Source: Myroides odoratus DSM 2801 (GTDB lineage: Bacteria > Bacteroidota > Bacteroidia > Flavobacteriales > Flavobacteriaceae). From it: DNA of 64,000 nt. The stretch is taken from contig NZ_CM001437.1 of the NCBI RefSeq assembly GCF_000243275.1, positions 738,703-802,702 of the forward strand, written 5' to 3'. Below the pieces are notes generated by a model that was given only the letters and a program-made list of their open reading frames with translations, was not told where the DNA came from and searched no databases. Positions 1-9,997 of this stretch are shown piece after piece (position 1 is the stretch's first letter; every line of letters starts with the position of its first letter). The position numbers were made by a program, and so were the translations under genes.

Positions 1-1835
1 TGTTTGATCGTAAACAATTTTAGTGAATCCACCTGTTGTTTCTGTCAAATGCGTGATGTAATCATTGATTGTAGGGTATGTACGTCCATCAACTGTGATA
101 GGTCCGTTCTTCACAATTTCTTCAAAGTTGTTTACTACACCACCTACTACATCAATTGCATAAATACCTGCTGGTAAGTTTGTAGCATCTACTGTTGTAG
201 GAACTACTCCATCATTAGCAACTAAATAAGCTTCTGATACATAGTATTGTTTATCGTTTACCGTAATGATTGTCGTTTGACTCTCATTTGCTTGAACGAT
301 TGTTTCGAATTTGCTGTTGTCTACATTTACCCATGAGTTTGTAGAAGCATCCCATTCTTGGAAAATTACATCTCCTGTTGTTTGATCGTAAACAATTTTA
401 GTGAATCCACCTGTTGTTTCTGTCAAATGCGTGATGTAATCATTGATTGTAGGGTATGTACGTCCATCAACTGTGATAGGTCCGTTATTCACGATTTCCT
501 CAAAGTTGTTGATTACGCCTCCTACTACATCAATTGCATAAATACCTGCTGGTAAGTTTGTAGGATCTACAGTTGTAGGAACTACCCCACCATTAGCAGC
601 TAAATAAGCTTCTGATACATAGTATTGTTTATCGTTTACTGTAATGATTGTCGTTTGACTCTCATTTGCTTGAACGATTGTTTCGAATTTACTGTTGTCT
701 ACATTCACCCATGAGTTTGTAGAAGCATCCCATTCTTGGAAAATTACATCTCCTGTTGTTTGATCGTAAACAATTTTAGTGAATCCACCTGTTGTTTGCG
801 TCAAATGCGTGATGTAATCATTGATTGTAGGGTACGTACGTCCATCAACTGTAATAGGTCCGTTATTCACGATTTCCTCAAAGTTGTTGATTACGCCTCC
901 TACTACATCAATTGCATAAATACCTGCTGGTAAGTTTGTAGGATCTACCGTTGTAGGAACTACTCCATCATTAGCAGCTAAATAAGCTTCTGATACATAG
1001 TATTGTTTATCATTTACTGTAATGATTACCGTTTGACTCTCATTATCTGTAATGATTTTTTTGAATTTACTATTGATAACATTTACCCATTGTTGCGTTG
1101 CCTCATCCCATTGTTGGAAGCTTGCATTTCTATTTTGACTATCGTACACGATTTTAGTAAAACCACCTGTACTTTCAGTCAAATAAGTAATGTAATCGTT
1201 AATTGTAGGATACGTACGTCCATCTACAGTAATAGGTCCGTGGTTTACAAACTCTTGGAAGTTATTTACCACTCCGCCTACTACGTCAATTGCGTAAACT
1301 CCTGCTGGTACAGTTCCTGCAGTCCAAGCATCAATTGTCGCTTGCGTAGGAGTATCATTAGCTTGTAAATACGATTCTGAAATGTAATACTGTTGTTTCT
1401 TTGAAGTATTAGAAACGATAACAGTTTTACTTTCGTTATCTGTAACAATCTTTTTGAATTTAGCATTGTTTACATTTACCCAGCTTTTTGTTACTTCATC
1501 CCATTCTTGGAAAATAGCATCACCAGTTGTTGCATCGTAAACAATTTTAGTAAATCCACCTGTACTTTCAGTTAAATACGTGATGTAGTCATTAATTGTA
1601 GGGAACGTACGTCCGTCTACATTAATAGGTCCTTGATTTACTACTTCTTCAAAATTGTTAACAACACCTCCTACTACATCAATCGCATACACGCCTGCTG
1701 GTATAGTACCTGCAGTCCATGTGTCGATTGTTGCTTGTGTAGGAGTGTCATTAACTTGTAAATACGATTCTGAAATATAATACTGTTGTTTCTTTGATGT
1801 ATTAGAAACGATAACAGTTTTACTTTCATTCGCCG
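1..1835 (-). repeat. Tandem coding repeats, 378/393 bp units
   Basis: The string beginning tgtttgatcgtaaac recurs at 1, 379 and 757, an exact 378-bp period with only a few differences per unit. The fourth aligned copy starts near 1135. The next one is offset by 393 bp because of a 15-bp (5-codon) insertion. The left three units are far more alike than the right two, which suggests recent copy expansion at the distal side. Confidence 0.9.
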
Positions 1836-2316
1836 CAACGATATCGCCAAAATTGATTTCAACTTTGTCTCCATCGGCATTGATATAATATAATTTATCC
1901 CCTTCATAAATTACATTACCTTCCGTATTTCTAACAATATTTTTGATAAGGTTTGTCACCTTATCACCTTCCATATTTAGGATATTTTCAAAATTATTTA
2001 CAACAATAGCTGGAATATCGCTCTCTGTTGTTAAACGTTGCCATGTATCTATATACCAATAGTAATAACCTGGAGTAACATCACTCACGGTACTAATATT
2101 GAATACTAACAAGCTATTTACGTTTCCATTCTTGATCGTTTTAATATCTTTAGTGCTAGATAAAGACACATTAGGAATTAAAATTCCTCGATCACCTTCT
2201 TTAGCATGAACTGTTAATTCAGCTGACTTATTTGGTGTTGATGTTCCAATACCCACCTGTGCGTTTGCTGATATTGCTCCCATAACAAGTGCAATTGGTA
2301 TTAGTCTTTTTTTCAT
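1..2316 (-). CDS. Secreted repeat-rich surface protein, partial (C-terminus beyond window)
   Basis: Minus-strand frame open for 772 codons from the ATG at 2316 to the window edge, so the C-terminus is missing. A signal peptide (MKKRLIPIALVMGAISANAQ) is followed by VGIGTSTPNKSAEL, a start typical of Bacteroidota surface proteins, and a roughly 140-residue unique N-terminal domain. From about 1830 down to position 1 the protein is made of repeats of about 126 or 131 residues. Each carries NNFEE, GRTYPTINDYITYLTE, TGGFTKIVYD, W-(V/D) and QYYISESYL-type blocks. The repeats suggest an extended stalk or adhesin-like protein, but no catalytic motif is visible. Function is inference. Apparent reading frames on the plus strand here are shadows of the repeats. 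Confidence 0.85.
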   Translation of the reverse strand, partial: MKKRLIPIALVMGAISANAQVGIGTSTPNKSAELTVHAKEGDRGILIPNVSLSSTKDIKTIKNGNVNSLLVFNISTVSDVTPGYYYWYIDTWQRLTTESDIPAIVVNNFENILNMEGDKVTNLIKNIVRNTEGNVIYEGDKLYYINADGDKVEINFGDIVAANESKTVIVSNTSKKQQYYISESYLQVNDTPTQATIDTWTAGTIPAGVYAIDVVGGVVNNFEEVVNQGPINVDGRTFPTINDYITYLTESTGGFTKIVYDATTGDAIFQEWDEVTKSWVNVNNAKFKKIVTDNESKTVIVSNTSKKQQYYISESYLQANDTPTQATIDAWTAGTVPAGVYAIDVVGGVVNNFQEFVNHGPITVDGRTYPTINDYITYLTESTGGFTKIVYDSQNRNASFQQWDEATQQWVNVINSKFKKIITDNESQTVIITVNDKQYYVSEAYLAANDGVVPTTVDPTNLPAGIYAIDVVGGVINNFEEIVNNGPITVDGRTYPTINDYITHLTQTTGGFTKIVYDQTTGDVIFQEWDASTNSWVNVDNSKFETIVQANESQTTIITVNDKQYYVSEAYLAANGGVVPTTVDPTNLPAGIYAIDVVGGVINNFEEIVNNGPITVDGRTYPTINDYITHLTETTGGFTKIVYDQTTGDVIFQEWDASTNSWVNVDNSKFETIVQANESQTTIITVNDKQYYVSEAYLVANDGVVPTTVDATNLPAGIYAIDVVGGVVNNFEEIVKNGPITVDGRTYPTINDYITHLTETTGGFTKIVYDQT

Positions 2317-3565
2317 AACTTAATATTTTGTGTCGTATTATTCTTTATATATCTTTTCGGCAATTAAAACTAGACGTAGTTAACAGAGGTCTTCAATTCA
2401 ATTTGTCCATTTTGTTACTTCTTCTATTCGCATCAATTCGTCTCTTTTTGTTCTGTTTGAACTCAAATTCAACCGATGCGATAAAACGCTTTTCACGCTT
2501 TCATTTTTCTTTAACAAAAATCTCAATTATATCTATAATACATGTTTCACATTATTAGCAAGGACTACATTCCAACAATCTGAATCAATATTAAAAAACT
2601 AATAATCACTTAGTTAACAAAAAGAAAAGAGTCCATAGGTTTCATTTTCTACACGTACGAAAAAAAAGTACAAAAACATGATATAAATCATATAAGTAAA
2701 AAGTCAATTCCGCTTTTTGTTGTTAAAAAAAGTAAAATGCGAGCTGTAGTCTTGCTGAAGCGTCGAAAAACATAGGAAAAAAAAGAGAGAGAAATGTCCT
2801 TATTACACAACTTGTACTTGCGTTTTTTATTCCTTTATTTTTTCCGATTTTCAGAAAAAATAAACGACCTACAAATCCTTTTTTCTCTATAAAAGGAATA
2901 AATACGTATTTCGTTCCAAAAACGACCTTCATATTTCAACGCTAATCTATTTTTATTTATTTTAACACCTAAGAGACCTTTGAAGAAAAAATAATCAAGT
3001 AGTGCGCTTTATTTTGCGTTTTTTGTAGTTTTGATTCCTGAAGGATGCTTAAATTTATTCTCAATCTAATCCTGAAGAATAAAAAACAAGTTGCTTCTTT
3101 GTGTCAAACGAATCTTGTGGAAAGCGATTTATTTTAGTTGCTATGGAAAATAATCAACATGATTTTTCCTACATTGAAAAGAGTAATTAAAAATTGAATA
3201 CTTTATAGCGTGCTGAAGGTAACTTGTTTTCCATCTTATAAGGAAAAGAGGAGTTCAGGTAAATCACTTAAATGCTGAACGAATTTAAGCTCAAGTAAAC
3301 CTGAATTTTTGAGTTCATCACAAAAGGGATGCTAGGTAAATCACAAAGGAATTAGAACCACTTTATACTACTATAGAAGTAGCTTTGTTCGAGTATACTT
3401 GGAGTATCCTAGGAGTACACTAGGTAAAAAGGTCTTTTTGTCGAAGGAATGTCGAAGCAAACTCCAAGCAAACTCCAAGCAAACTCCAAGCAAACTCCAA
3501 GGAATGTTCAAGAAAGTACTATCCTATCCTTTACTTTCTACTATTTAAAGTTTGTATAAAACAAA
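2317..3565. other. Gene-free, AT-rich intergenic stretch
   Basis: About 1.25 kb without a convincing gene. Short open frames on both strands (for example 2328-2558 plus and 2723-2932 minus) have no recognisable protein features and no plausible start context. The stretch holds the upstream region of the repeat protein and, near its right end, an 11-bp tandem repeat. I see no RNA gene in it. Confidence 0.6.
3457..3500. repeat. 11-bp tandem repeat, four copies
   Basis: The unit gcaaactccaa occurs four times head to tail at 3457, 3468, 3479 and 3490. Related fragments (ggaatgtcgaa, ggaatgttcaa) sit on either side. It lies about 65 bp downstream of the terminator of the aminotransferase gene, in non-coding DNA. 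Confidence 0.9.
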
Positions 3566-3589
3566 AAAACCACGCCTAGGCGTGGTTTT
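3566..3589 (-). terminator. Rho-independent terminator of the aminotransferase gene
   Basis: A 24-bp perfect palindrome (AAAACCACGCC / GGCGTGGTTTT) lies 25 bp past the stop codon at 3615 and is followed on the minus strand by a run of T residues. Confidence 0.85.
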
Positions 3590-3614
3590 CTTTTATACGA
3601 TATAATAGAAACGA

Positions 3615-4814
3615 TTATTTCTCAATCGTTTGATATACTTTTAATGCTTCTTTCAACACTTCAGCAGAGCGAATCAAATCTTCTTTTTTCAAGACATACG
3701 CCATACGAGCTTCATTTAATCCAACACCTGGTGTAGAATAGAATCCGGCAGCAGGAGCAATCATAACTGTATCTCCATTTAAGTCAAATTCTTCTAACAA
3801 CCATTTTGCGAAAGCATCTGCATCTTTTACTGGAAATTTAGCCACACAGTAAAACGATCCATTCGGAACCGTTACAAAAACACCATCAATCTCTTGTAAA
3901 GCTTTGATGAAAACATCACGGCGCTCTCTGTATTCAGTAATTACTTCATCAAAATACGATTGTGGTGTATCTAAAGCTACTTCTGCTGCAATTTGCTCAA
4001 ATGTAGGAGGAGAAAGGCGCGCTTGTGCAAATTTCATTGCTGCATCCATTACCTCTTTGTTTTTAGAAACAATACAACCAATACGAGCCCCACACATACT
4101 ATAACGTTTCGAAACAGAATCAATCATAATTGCGTTATTCGCTAACTCTGGCATACTCATTACAGAAATATGTTTGAATCCATCATAAGCAAATTCGCGG
4201 TACACTTCATCAGCAATTAAAAACAAATCGTGTTTGATGACTAAAGCCGCTAATTGCTTCATTTCTTCTTCTGAATACAAATAACCTGTTGGGTTTCCAG
4301 GATTACAGATTAAGATTGCTTTTGTTTTCGGCGTAATTAACTTTTCAAACTCTGCAATAGCAGGTAAAGCAAATCCTGTATCAATGGTTGACATTACCGG
4401 AACAATGTTCACTCCATTTGAAATTGAGAATCCATTGTAGTTTGCATAGAATGGCTCTGGAATGATAATTTCATCTCCAGGATCCATGGTACTACCTAAA
4501 GCAAACATTAATGCTTCTGATCCACCTGTTGTGATGATGATATCTTGAGCATTTACATCAATTTGATGCGCTTGATAATACTTCGCTAATTTAATTCTAT
4601 AGCTTTCAAAACCTGCAGAATGGCTGTACTCAAGTACTTTTATATCTGCATCTTTTACCGCTTGTAAAGCATCTACTGGAGTTTTAATATCGGGTTGACC
4701 AATGTTTAAATGATAAACATGATGTCCTTTTTGTTTCGCCTTTTCAGCAAAAGGAACCAATTTTCTAATCGGAGACTCAGGCATATGGATGCCTTTTTGA
4801 GAGATTTTTGGCAT
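3615..4814 (-). CDS. PLP-dependent class I/II aminotransferase (aspartate aminotransferase family)
   Basis: A 399-residue protein with all the landmarks of fold-type I aminotransferases: GGSEA near residues 97-101 for cofactor phosphate binding, NPGNPTG at 171-177, DEVY at 202-205, the Schiff-base lysine in SVSKRYS (K236), and a conserved RIGC arginine shortly after. Length matches the aspartate/aromatic aminotransferase subfamily. It would move an amino group between an amino acid and a 2-oxo acid in the cytoplasm, but the exact substrate cannot be read from the sequence. The gene stands alone, with its own terminator. The start is the ATG at 4814. An internal Met at residue 11 is possible but would cut a conserved N-terminal segment. 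Confidence 0.9.
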   Translation of the reverse strand: MPKISQKGIHMPESPIRKLVPFAEKAKQKGHHVYHLNIGQPDIKTPVDALQAVKDADIKVLEYSHSAGFESYRIKLAKYYQAHQIDVNAQDIIITTGGSEALMFALGSTMDPGDEIIIPEPFYANYNGFSISNGVNIVPVMSTIDTGFALPAIAEFEKLITPKTKAILICNPGNPTGYLYSEEEMKQLAALVIKHDLFLIADEVYREFAYDGFKHISVMSMPELANNAIMIDSVSKRYSMCGARIGCIVSKNKEVMDAAMKFAQARLSPPTFEQIAAEVALDTPQSYFDEVITEYRERRDVFIKALQEIDGVFVTVPNGSFYCVAKFPVKDADAFAKWLLEEFDLNGDTVMIAPAAGFYSTPGVGLNEARMAYVLKKEDLIRSAEVLKEALKVYQTIEK

Positions 4815-4983
4815 GGTTAATTTTTTATTAATTCACTAAATAGCGACCAAACCTTGTTGATTTTTTAATCATCGATCAAATGAGGTAAAGATCTTTGCAA
4901 ATTTAGATTTTTTTACGCATAAAAAAAGTTATTTTCATTCCTAAATAATAAGTTAAATATACAGGTTTGCTGGGCATTTTGGT

Positions 4984-4991
4984 TATTTTTG
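4984..4991 (+). promoter_or_regulatory. Candidate -7 box for the cytochrome c assembly gene
   Basis: TATTTTTG fits the Bacteroidota TAnnTTTG consensus and lies 31 bp before the ATG at 5023. A TTTG is present upstream, but the spacing is shorter than usual, so only the -7 element is supported. Confidence 0.4.
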
Positions 4992-5022
4992 TTCCATTAT
5001 AAAAACAACGTATCAACAACTC

Positions 5023-8000
5023 ATGGATAAAAAAATCATATCTTTTTTTTCCTCAACCCGATTAATGGCTGTTCTTTTCATCGTATTTGCAGTAGCCCTT
5101 GCCCTGGGAACTTTTATTGAGGATCGCTACAACACGACAACCGCTCGGATTCTTATCTACAATACCAAATGGTTTGAGTTAATCATGTTGATTTTCCTAA
5201 TCAACTTTATTGGAAACATCAAACGTTACCGTTTACTATCCAAAGAAAAATGGTCCACTTTTATGCTGCATGCTGCCTTCATCTTGATTATGATTGGGGC
5301 TTTTATCACGCGATACATCAGCTTTGAAGGGATGATGCCTATTCGCGAAGGAGAAACAGCGGACAGTATCTTTTCAGACAAAACCTTCTTAACGGTTATG
5401 GCGGATGGAGAATACGAAGGAGAAACCAGAAGACGTACATTTGAAATGGATCAATACTTTTCACAAGTAACTGACAACCATTTCAAAATGAAAAAAGACT
5501 TCAACGGAATTCCTTTTGAAGTTGAATATAAAGACTTTATCATGGCTGCGGAAGAAGTAATTGAAGCAGATCCCAATGGTACAAACTTCTTAAAACTAGT
5601 AGAATCTGGAGATGGCGAACGCCACGAACACTACCTAGAAGAAGGAAAAGTAGCAAGCATTCACGGCGTTTTATTCAGCTATAACGTTCCTACGGACGGA
5701 GCAATCAATATTTCTACTGAAAATGGTGAGTTCTTTATCGACTCTCCTTTTACAGGAAATTACATGAAAATGGCAGATCAATCGACTGGAGATGTAGCTG
5801 CTAACGAAAAACAACCTTTAAACTTCCGTTCACTTTACACGATGGCGGGTACTCAATTTGTACTACCTGAACTGCCAATGAAAGGAAAAACAAAAGTAGT
5901 TTCTAACGGTAACTTTAAAGACCTAATGACTACTGATGCCCTTATTGTTACTGTGCGTTCTCAAGGACTTGAAAAAGAAGTAATCTTGAAAGGAAAAGCA
6001 GGTAGAATGGGTGAACCTCAAGCAATTCAATTGGGTGATTTAGAGTTTACTTTACTCTATGGAAGTAAAGTTTATACCACACCTTTCCAAGTGCGTTTAA
6101 ATAAATTTATCGCAGATAAATACCCAGGTACAGAAAAGAGTTATTCTGCTTTCGAAAGTCAAGTAACTGTTTTAGATGGTGAAAACTCTTTTGATGCACG
6201 TATTTATATGAACAATATTTTAGATTATCAAGGATACCGTTTCTTCCAAGCGCAATTTGACCCGGATGAAAAAGGAACAATCCTATCTGTAAACCACGAT
6301 TTCTGGGGAACTTGGATCACGTATATCGGATATTTCTTCTTATACGTAGGTTTAATTTGGATTTTATTCGACAAAAACTCGCGTTTTGCTGACTTAAAAC
6401 GCAAATTAAATAAGGTAAGAGACAAAAAAGCGTCGATGTTGACTTTACTTGTTCTTTTATTCTCTGTTGGAGCTTCAGCTCAACACATGCATGCACCTGA
6501 AAAACCAAGTGCTGCTGTCATTGATTCAATCATTCACGCCAATACGATAAACAAAGAACACGCAGCTAAATTCGGTTCTTTGGTGATTCAAGATTACGGT
6601 GGACGTATGAAACCAATCAATACCTTCTCTTCTGAGTTATTGAGAAAGGTTTATAAAAAAGAGAATTACCAAGGATTAACACCAGATCAAGTCTTCTTAT
6701 CTATTACGCAATTTACTGTTGCGCAACAAATGGAAGGTGCTCCTAACTTTTGGTATTTCGCTCCTATCATTGAATTACAAAGAGGAAATGATAAAATTAC
6801 AGAAGTTTTAGGTTTACCTAAGGGTACAAAACACGCTTCATTTGTTGATTTCTTCGATGAAAATGGCAATTACAAAATTGTAAAATACGTAGACGAAGCA
6901 AACCACGCGAGCGTGAAAAATAAATTCCAAACTGATTTCTTGGATTTGGATGGTAAAGTAGCTTTATTAAATGCGGCTTTTACAGGAAGAATGCTAGCCA
7001 TCTTCCCGATTCCAAAACACGATAACGATAAATGGATTTCTCCTTTAGAGTTAAACGAATCAGGTATGACGGGTATGGATTCTACTTTCACAAAGAATAT
7101 CCTCTCTCGTATGTATGTTCCTGCTTTATTTGATGCAAAACGTACAAATGATTACACAAAGGCAGAAGAATACTTAGAACACATCAATACGTTCCAGCAT
7201 TCGTATGGTAAAAATGTAATGCCATCAGACAGTAAAATCAAATTTGAAATTTTATACAACCAATACGATATTTTCAAAACGTTGTATAAATACTACATGA
7301 TGGTTGCGCTTTTCTCTTTCATATTTATCATTTGGGTAATTTTAAAACCAAATAAATTTGCGAATAAAGCGATCAAAGTAGGTCATTGGTTAACCCTTGC
7401 CTTATTTGTTATCCACACGTTAGGTTTAGCAGTACGTTGGTATGTTTCAGGCCACGCTCCTTGGAGTGACGCTTATGAATCAGTAATCTATGTTGCTTGG
7501 GCAACTACTCTATTTGGATTGTATTTCGGTAAGAAATCTGAGTTAACCATTGCTTCAACGGCTTTCGTTACGGGAATGATTTTATGGGCTGCCCATTTAA
7601 ACTATATGGATCCTGCAATTTCAAACTTACAACCTGTATTAGACTCTTACTGGTTAATTATCCACGTTGCGATTATTGTAGCGAGTTATGGTCCATTTAC
7701 ACTGGGAATGATTCTAGGGATTGTTGCATTAATCTTGATGATCTTAACCAACAGCAAGAACAAAAAGAAAATGGATTTAAACATCAAGGAATTAACCTAT
7801 ATCAATGAAATGGCGCTTACTGTTGGTTTAGTGCTCTTGACAATAGGAAACTTCTTAGGTGGTCAGTGGGCCAACGAAAGTTGGGGACGCTACTGGGGAT
7901 GGGATCCAAAAGAAACATGGGCATTGATCAGTATTATGGTATATGCTTTTGTGATCCATGCTCGTTTAGTTCCTGCAATGCGCGGTACGTGGATTTACAA

Positions 8001-8193
8001 CGTATTTAGCATTGTTGCTTACTACGCGATTATGATGACGTATTTTGGAGTAAACTTCTACTTAAGCGGATTACACTCATACGCATCAGGTGATAAAGTA
8101 ATTACACCAACAATCATTTGGTGGTCTATTGGATTTGTAAGTGTAATCAGTATATTATCTTTCATTCAATACAGAAAACATTTAAAGAAATAA
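5023..8193 (+). CDS. ccsA: Cytochrome c biogenesis protein, fused ResB (CcsB) - CcsA (system II)
   Basis: A 1056-residue inner-membrane protein. The N-terminal half is ResB/CcsB-like: membrane segments near residues 10-30 and 45-65, a large periplasmic domain, and another helix around 430-450. A second hydrophobic stretch near 470-485 looks like an internal signal anchor. After a periplasmic region, the C-terminal 280 residues form a multi-spanning CcsA domain with the tryptophan-rich WWD heme motif (ESWGRYWGWDPKETWALI) and conserved histidines in HTLGLAVRWY and SGLHSYASG. System II proteins of this kind carry heme across the membrane and attach it to apocytochrome CXXCH motifs. The ResB-CcsA fusion is common in Bacteroidota. 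It is a single-gene unit with a strong terminator directly after it. Confidence 0.93.
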   Translation: MDKKIISFFSSTRLMAVLFIVFAVALALGTFIEDRYNTTTARILIYNTKWFELIMLIFLINFIGNIKRYRLLSKEKWSTFMLHAAFILIMIGAFITRYISFEGMMPIREGETADSIFSDKTFLTVMADGEYEGETRRRTFEMDQYFSQVTDNHFKMKKDFNGIPFEVEYKDFIMAAEEVIEADPNGTNFLKLVESGDGERHEHYLEEGKVASIHGVLFSYNVPTDGAINISTENGEFFIDSPFTGNYMKMADQSTGDVAANEKQPLNFRSLYTMAGTQFVLPELPMKGKTKVVSNGNFKDLMTTDALIVTVRSQGLEKEVILKGKAGRMGEPQAIQLGDLEFTLLYGSKVYTTPFQVRLNKFIADKYPGTEKSYSAFESQVTVLDGENSFDARIYMNNILDYQGYRFFQAQFDPDEKGTILSVNHDFWGTWITYIGYFFLYVGLIWILFDKNSRFADLKRKLNKVRDKKASMLTLLVLLFSVGASAQHMHAPEKPSAAVIDSIIHANTINKEHAAKFGSLVIQDYGGRMKPINTFSSELLRKVYKKENYQGLTPDQVFLSITQFTVAQQMEGAPNFWYFAPIIELQRGNDKITEVLGLPKGTKHASFVDFFDENGNYKIVKYVDEANHASVKNKFQTDFLDLDGKVALLNAAFTGRMLAIFPIPKHDNDKWISPLELNESGMTGMDSTFTKNILSRMYVPALFDAKRTNDYTKAEEYLEHINTFQHSYGKNVMPSDSKIKFEILYNQYDIFKTLYKYYMMVALFSFIFIIWVILKPNKFANKAIKVGHWLTLALFVIHTLGLAVRWYVSGHAPWSDAYESVIYVAWATTLFGLYFGKKSELTIASTAFVTGMILWAAHLNYMDPAISNLQPVLDSYWLIIHVAIIVASYGPFTLGMILGIVALILMILTNSKNKKKMDLNIKELTYINEMALTVGLVLLTIGNFLGGQWANESWGRYWGWDPKETWALISIMVYAFVIHARLVPAMRGTWIYNVFSIVAYYAIMMTYFGVNFYLSGLHSYASGDKVITPTIIWWSIGFVSVISILSFIQYRKHLKK

Positions 8194-8212
8194 TTTTATT
8201 TCTAAACATAAA

Positions 8213-8248
8213 AGAAAGCCTATTACCGCTCGGTAATAGGCTTTCTTA
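8213..8248 (+). terminator. Rho-independent terminator after the cytochrome c assembly gene
   Basis: A 17-bp perfect stem (AAGAAAGCCTATTACCG / CGGTAATAGGCTTTCTT) with a 2-base gap begins 20 bp after the stop and is followed by T-rich sequence. Confidence 0.9.
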
Positions 8249-8706
8249 TTTTCCCTCTCTCCTATCTCCTTACTGAATTGTAATTTCCTCCTTATCCACT
8301 TCATTCGATTCAGTACAAGAAAAAACACTTCTCAAAAAAACGAAATACATGAACCTAACAGCAATCAAAAACCCTTCACAGCACAAGGTGATTTCACCCC
8401 CTAATACTTGCACATACAGACGCTCTTAGGCCAATTTGTTAAAAATATTTAACATATTTTTTATTTTATACAATTTTTAAAATTAACTTACACATTAATT
8501 CTTTATTTCACATAAAAACAAATATAAAACAAAGTAAAATATGTAATTCAATCAACAATTTATCCTTACTGGCATACCTTTTGTTTATCTACCTAAAAAT
8601 AGCAGGATAAAGAAGTTCTAATCGAATTCTAATCTAGTTTTAATATCCTATTAATGCGACTCCAAAGTCCCTATAATATGAGGAATGTAATTTTGAACCA
8701 TAAATT
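8249..8706. other. Intergenic region upstream of the first RND operon
   Basis: About 460 bp of AT-rich DNA. TAATTTTG at 8688-8695 matches the -7 consensus but lies only 12 bp before the ATG, so it is not a convincing promoter. No gene or repeat is seen. Confidence 0.5.
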
Positions 8707-9996
8707 ATGAGCAAGATGTTTAGACGTGTACTAACCTTATCTTTTTTAGTTCTTTCTACGTGTATTTCACAAGCACAAGAAAAAAAGCAAGCACTAAAAT
8801 TGAGCAAAGAAGAAATAGAGACTTTATTTCTAGAGCAAAATTTAGATCTATTGGCTAAAAAATTGGAAATCTCTCAAGCAGAAGCCCAATTGATTCAGGC
8901 TAGATTATGGCCGAATCCTACTTTTGAAATTTCAGAAGTCAATGTATGGCGCACCACAGATATAGAAGAGCAACCCATTATCTTCGGTAATTGGGGAACT
9001 TCTCAACAAATTTCGCTTCACCTTGAACAGGAGATAGAAACTGCAGGAAAAAGACGCAAGCGCATTGATCTTCAAAAATTGAGTATTGAAGAACGTCAAA
9101 CGGATTTTGAAATCGTTTTACGCGAATCCAAACTTTCCTTGCGCAATACCTTAACGTCCATTCAAGTTTTACAACAACAGCAAGAAATTTACCAAAAACA
9201 AATTGACAATACCAACCTCTTGATTACAGGTTATAAAAATCAGCTGAACCAAGGGAATATTAGTCAAAGTGAATATATCCGATTAAAAGCAGCTCAATTG
9301 CAATTCAAAAAAGAATTAGTTGATGTTTCGAAGGAATTGGAAGAGGCTCTGAAGGAATTGAAAAATTTCATTAACATTGGAACCAATACGCCGATTTACG
9401 TTACCAATGAGCTAGACATACCTACTAAATTGGTCAGTGAACTACAAATTGAAGATTGGATTATTCACGCTCAAGAAAATAGGCCTGATATCATGCTCAA
9501 CGACAACCTCATCAATCAAGCAAAAAAACAGGTAGAGATTGAAAAAGCGGAGCGTACCCCCAATATCACACTAGGGGTTGATTATGATCGAGGTGGAAAT
9601 ATTATGCGCGATTTTGTTGGTTTCGGACTGTCATTTGATCTTCCCATATTTGACCGCAACAAAGGCAATATCAAAGAGGCGAAACTAGGGGTTCAAATTG
9701 CAGAATTAGAGGCTAAAAACAAGAAGAATGAAATTGCCAATGACATCATAGAAGCTTTGAGAAACTATACACAAGCACAAGACTTATACAACCAAATTGA
9801 TGCTGATTATGAACTTCAACTAGATAGACTACTAGAGGCTTATGTCAAAAACTTCCAGAAAAAGAACGTCAGCATGATTGAGTATTTAGATTTTGTAGAA
9901 GCTTATGTGGACAACAAAAATATTTTACTCGAAACTAAAAAGGAATTAAACGAACAACTAGAAAATTTACAATTCGCTATTGGAAAAGATATTTAA
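8707..9996 (+). CDS. TolC-family outer-membrane efflux protein (CzcC-like)
   Basis: A 429-residue protein with a signal peptide ending near STCISQAQ. The rest is largely long helices with the duplicated outer-membrane efflux-protein pattern: an early ARLWPNPTFEISEVN block and a later ERTPNITLGVDYDRGG block, each followed by a coiled-coil stretch. Such proteins trimerise into the outer-membrane channel of tripartite pumps. It is the first gene of a three-gene operon with a periplasmic adaptor 1 bp downstream and an RND pump after that. CzcC-type proteins for divalent metals are the closest match in layout. The substrate is inferred from the pump family only. Confidence 0.88.
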   Translation: MSKMFRRVLTLSFLVLSTCISQAQEKKQALKLSKEEIETLFLEQNLDLLAKKLEISQAEAQLIQARLWPNPTFEISEVNVWRTTDIEEQPIIFGNWGTSQQISLHLEQEIETAGKRRKRIDLQKLSIEERQTDFEIVLRESKLSLRNTLTSIQVLQQQQEIYQKQIDNTNLLITGYKNQLNQGNISQSEYIRLKAAQLQFKKELVDVSKELEEALKELKNFINIGTNTPIYVTNELDIPTKLVSELQIEDWIIHAQENRPDIMLNDNLINQAKKQVEIEKAERTPNITLGVDYDRGGNIMRDFVGFGLSFDLPIFDRNKGNIKEAKLGVQIAELEAKNKKNEIANDIIEALRNYTQAQDLYNQIDADYELQLDRLLEAYVKNFQKKNVSMIEYLDFVEAYVDNKNILLETKKELNEQLENLQFAIGKDI

Positions 9997-9997
9997 T

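Noticed and set aside
358..933. Plus-strand open frames at 358-555 and 736-933 with nearly identical products
   Set aside because: They are antisense readings of the 378-bp coding repeats of the minus-strand surface protein. Their similarity only reflects the repeat.
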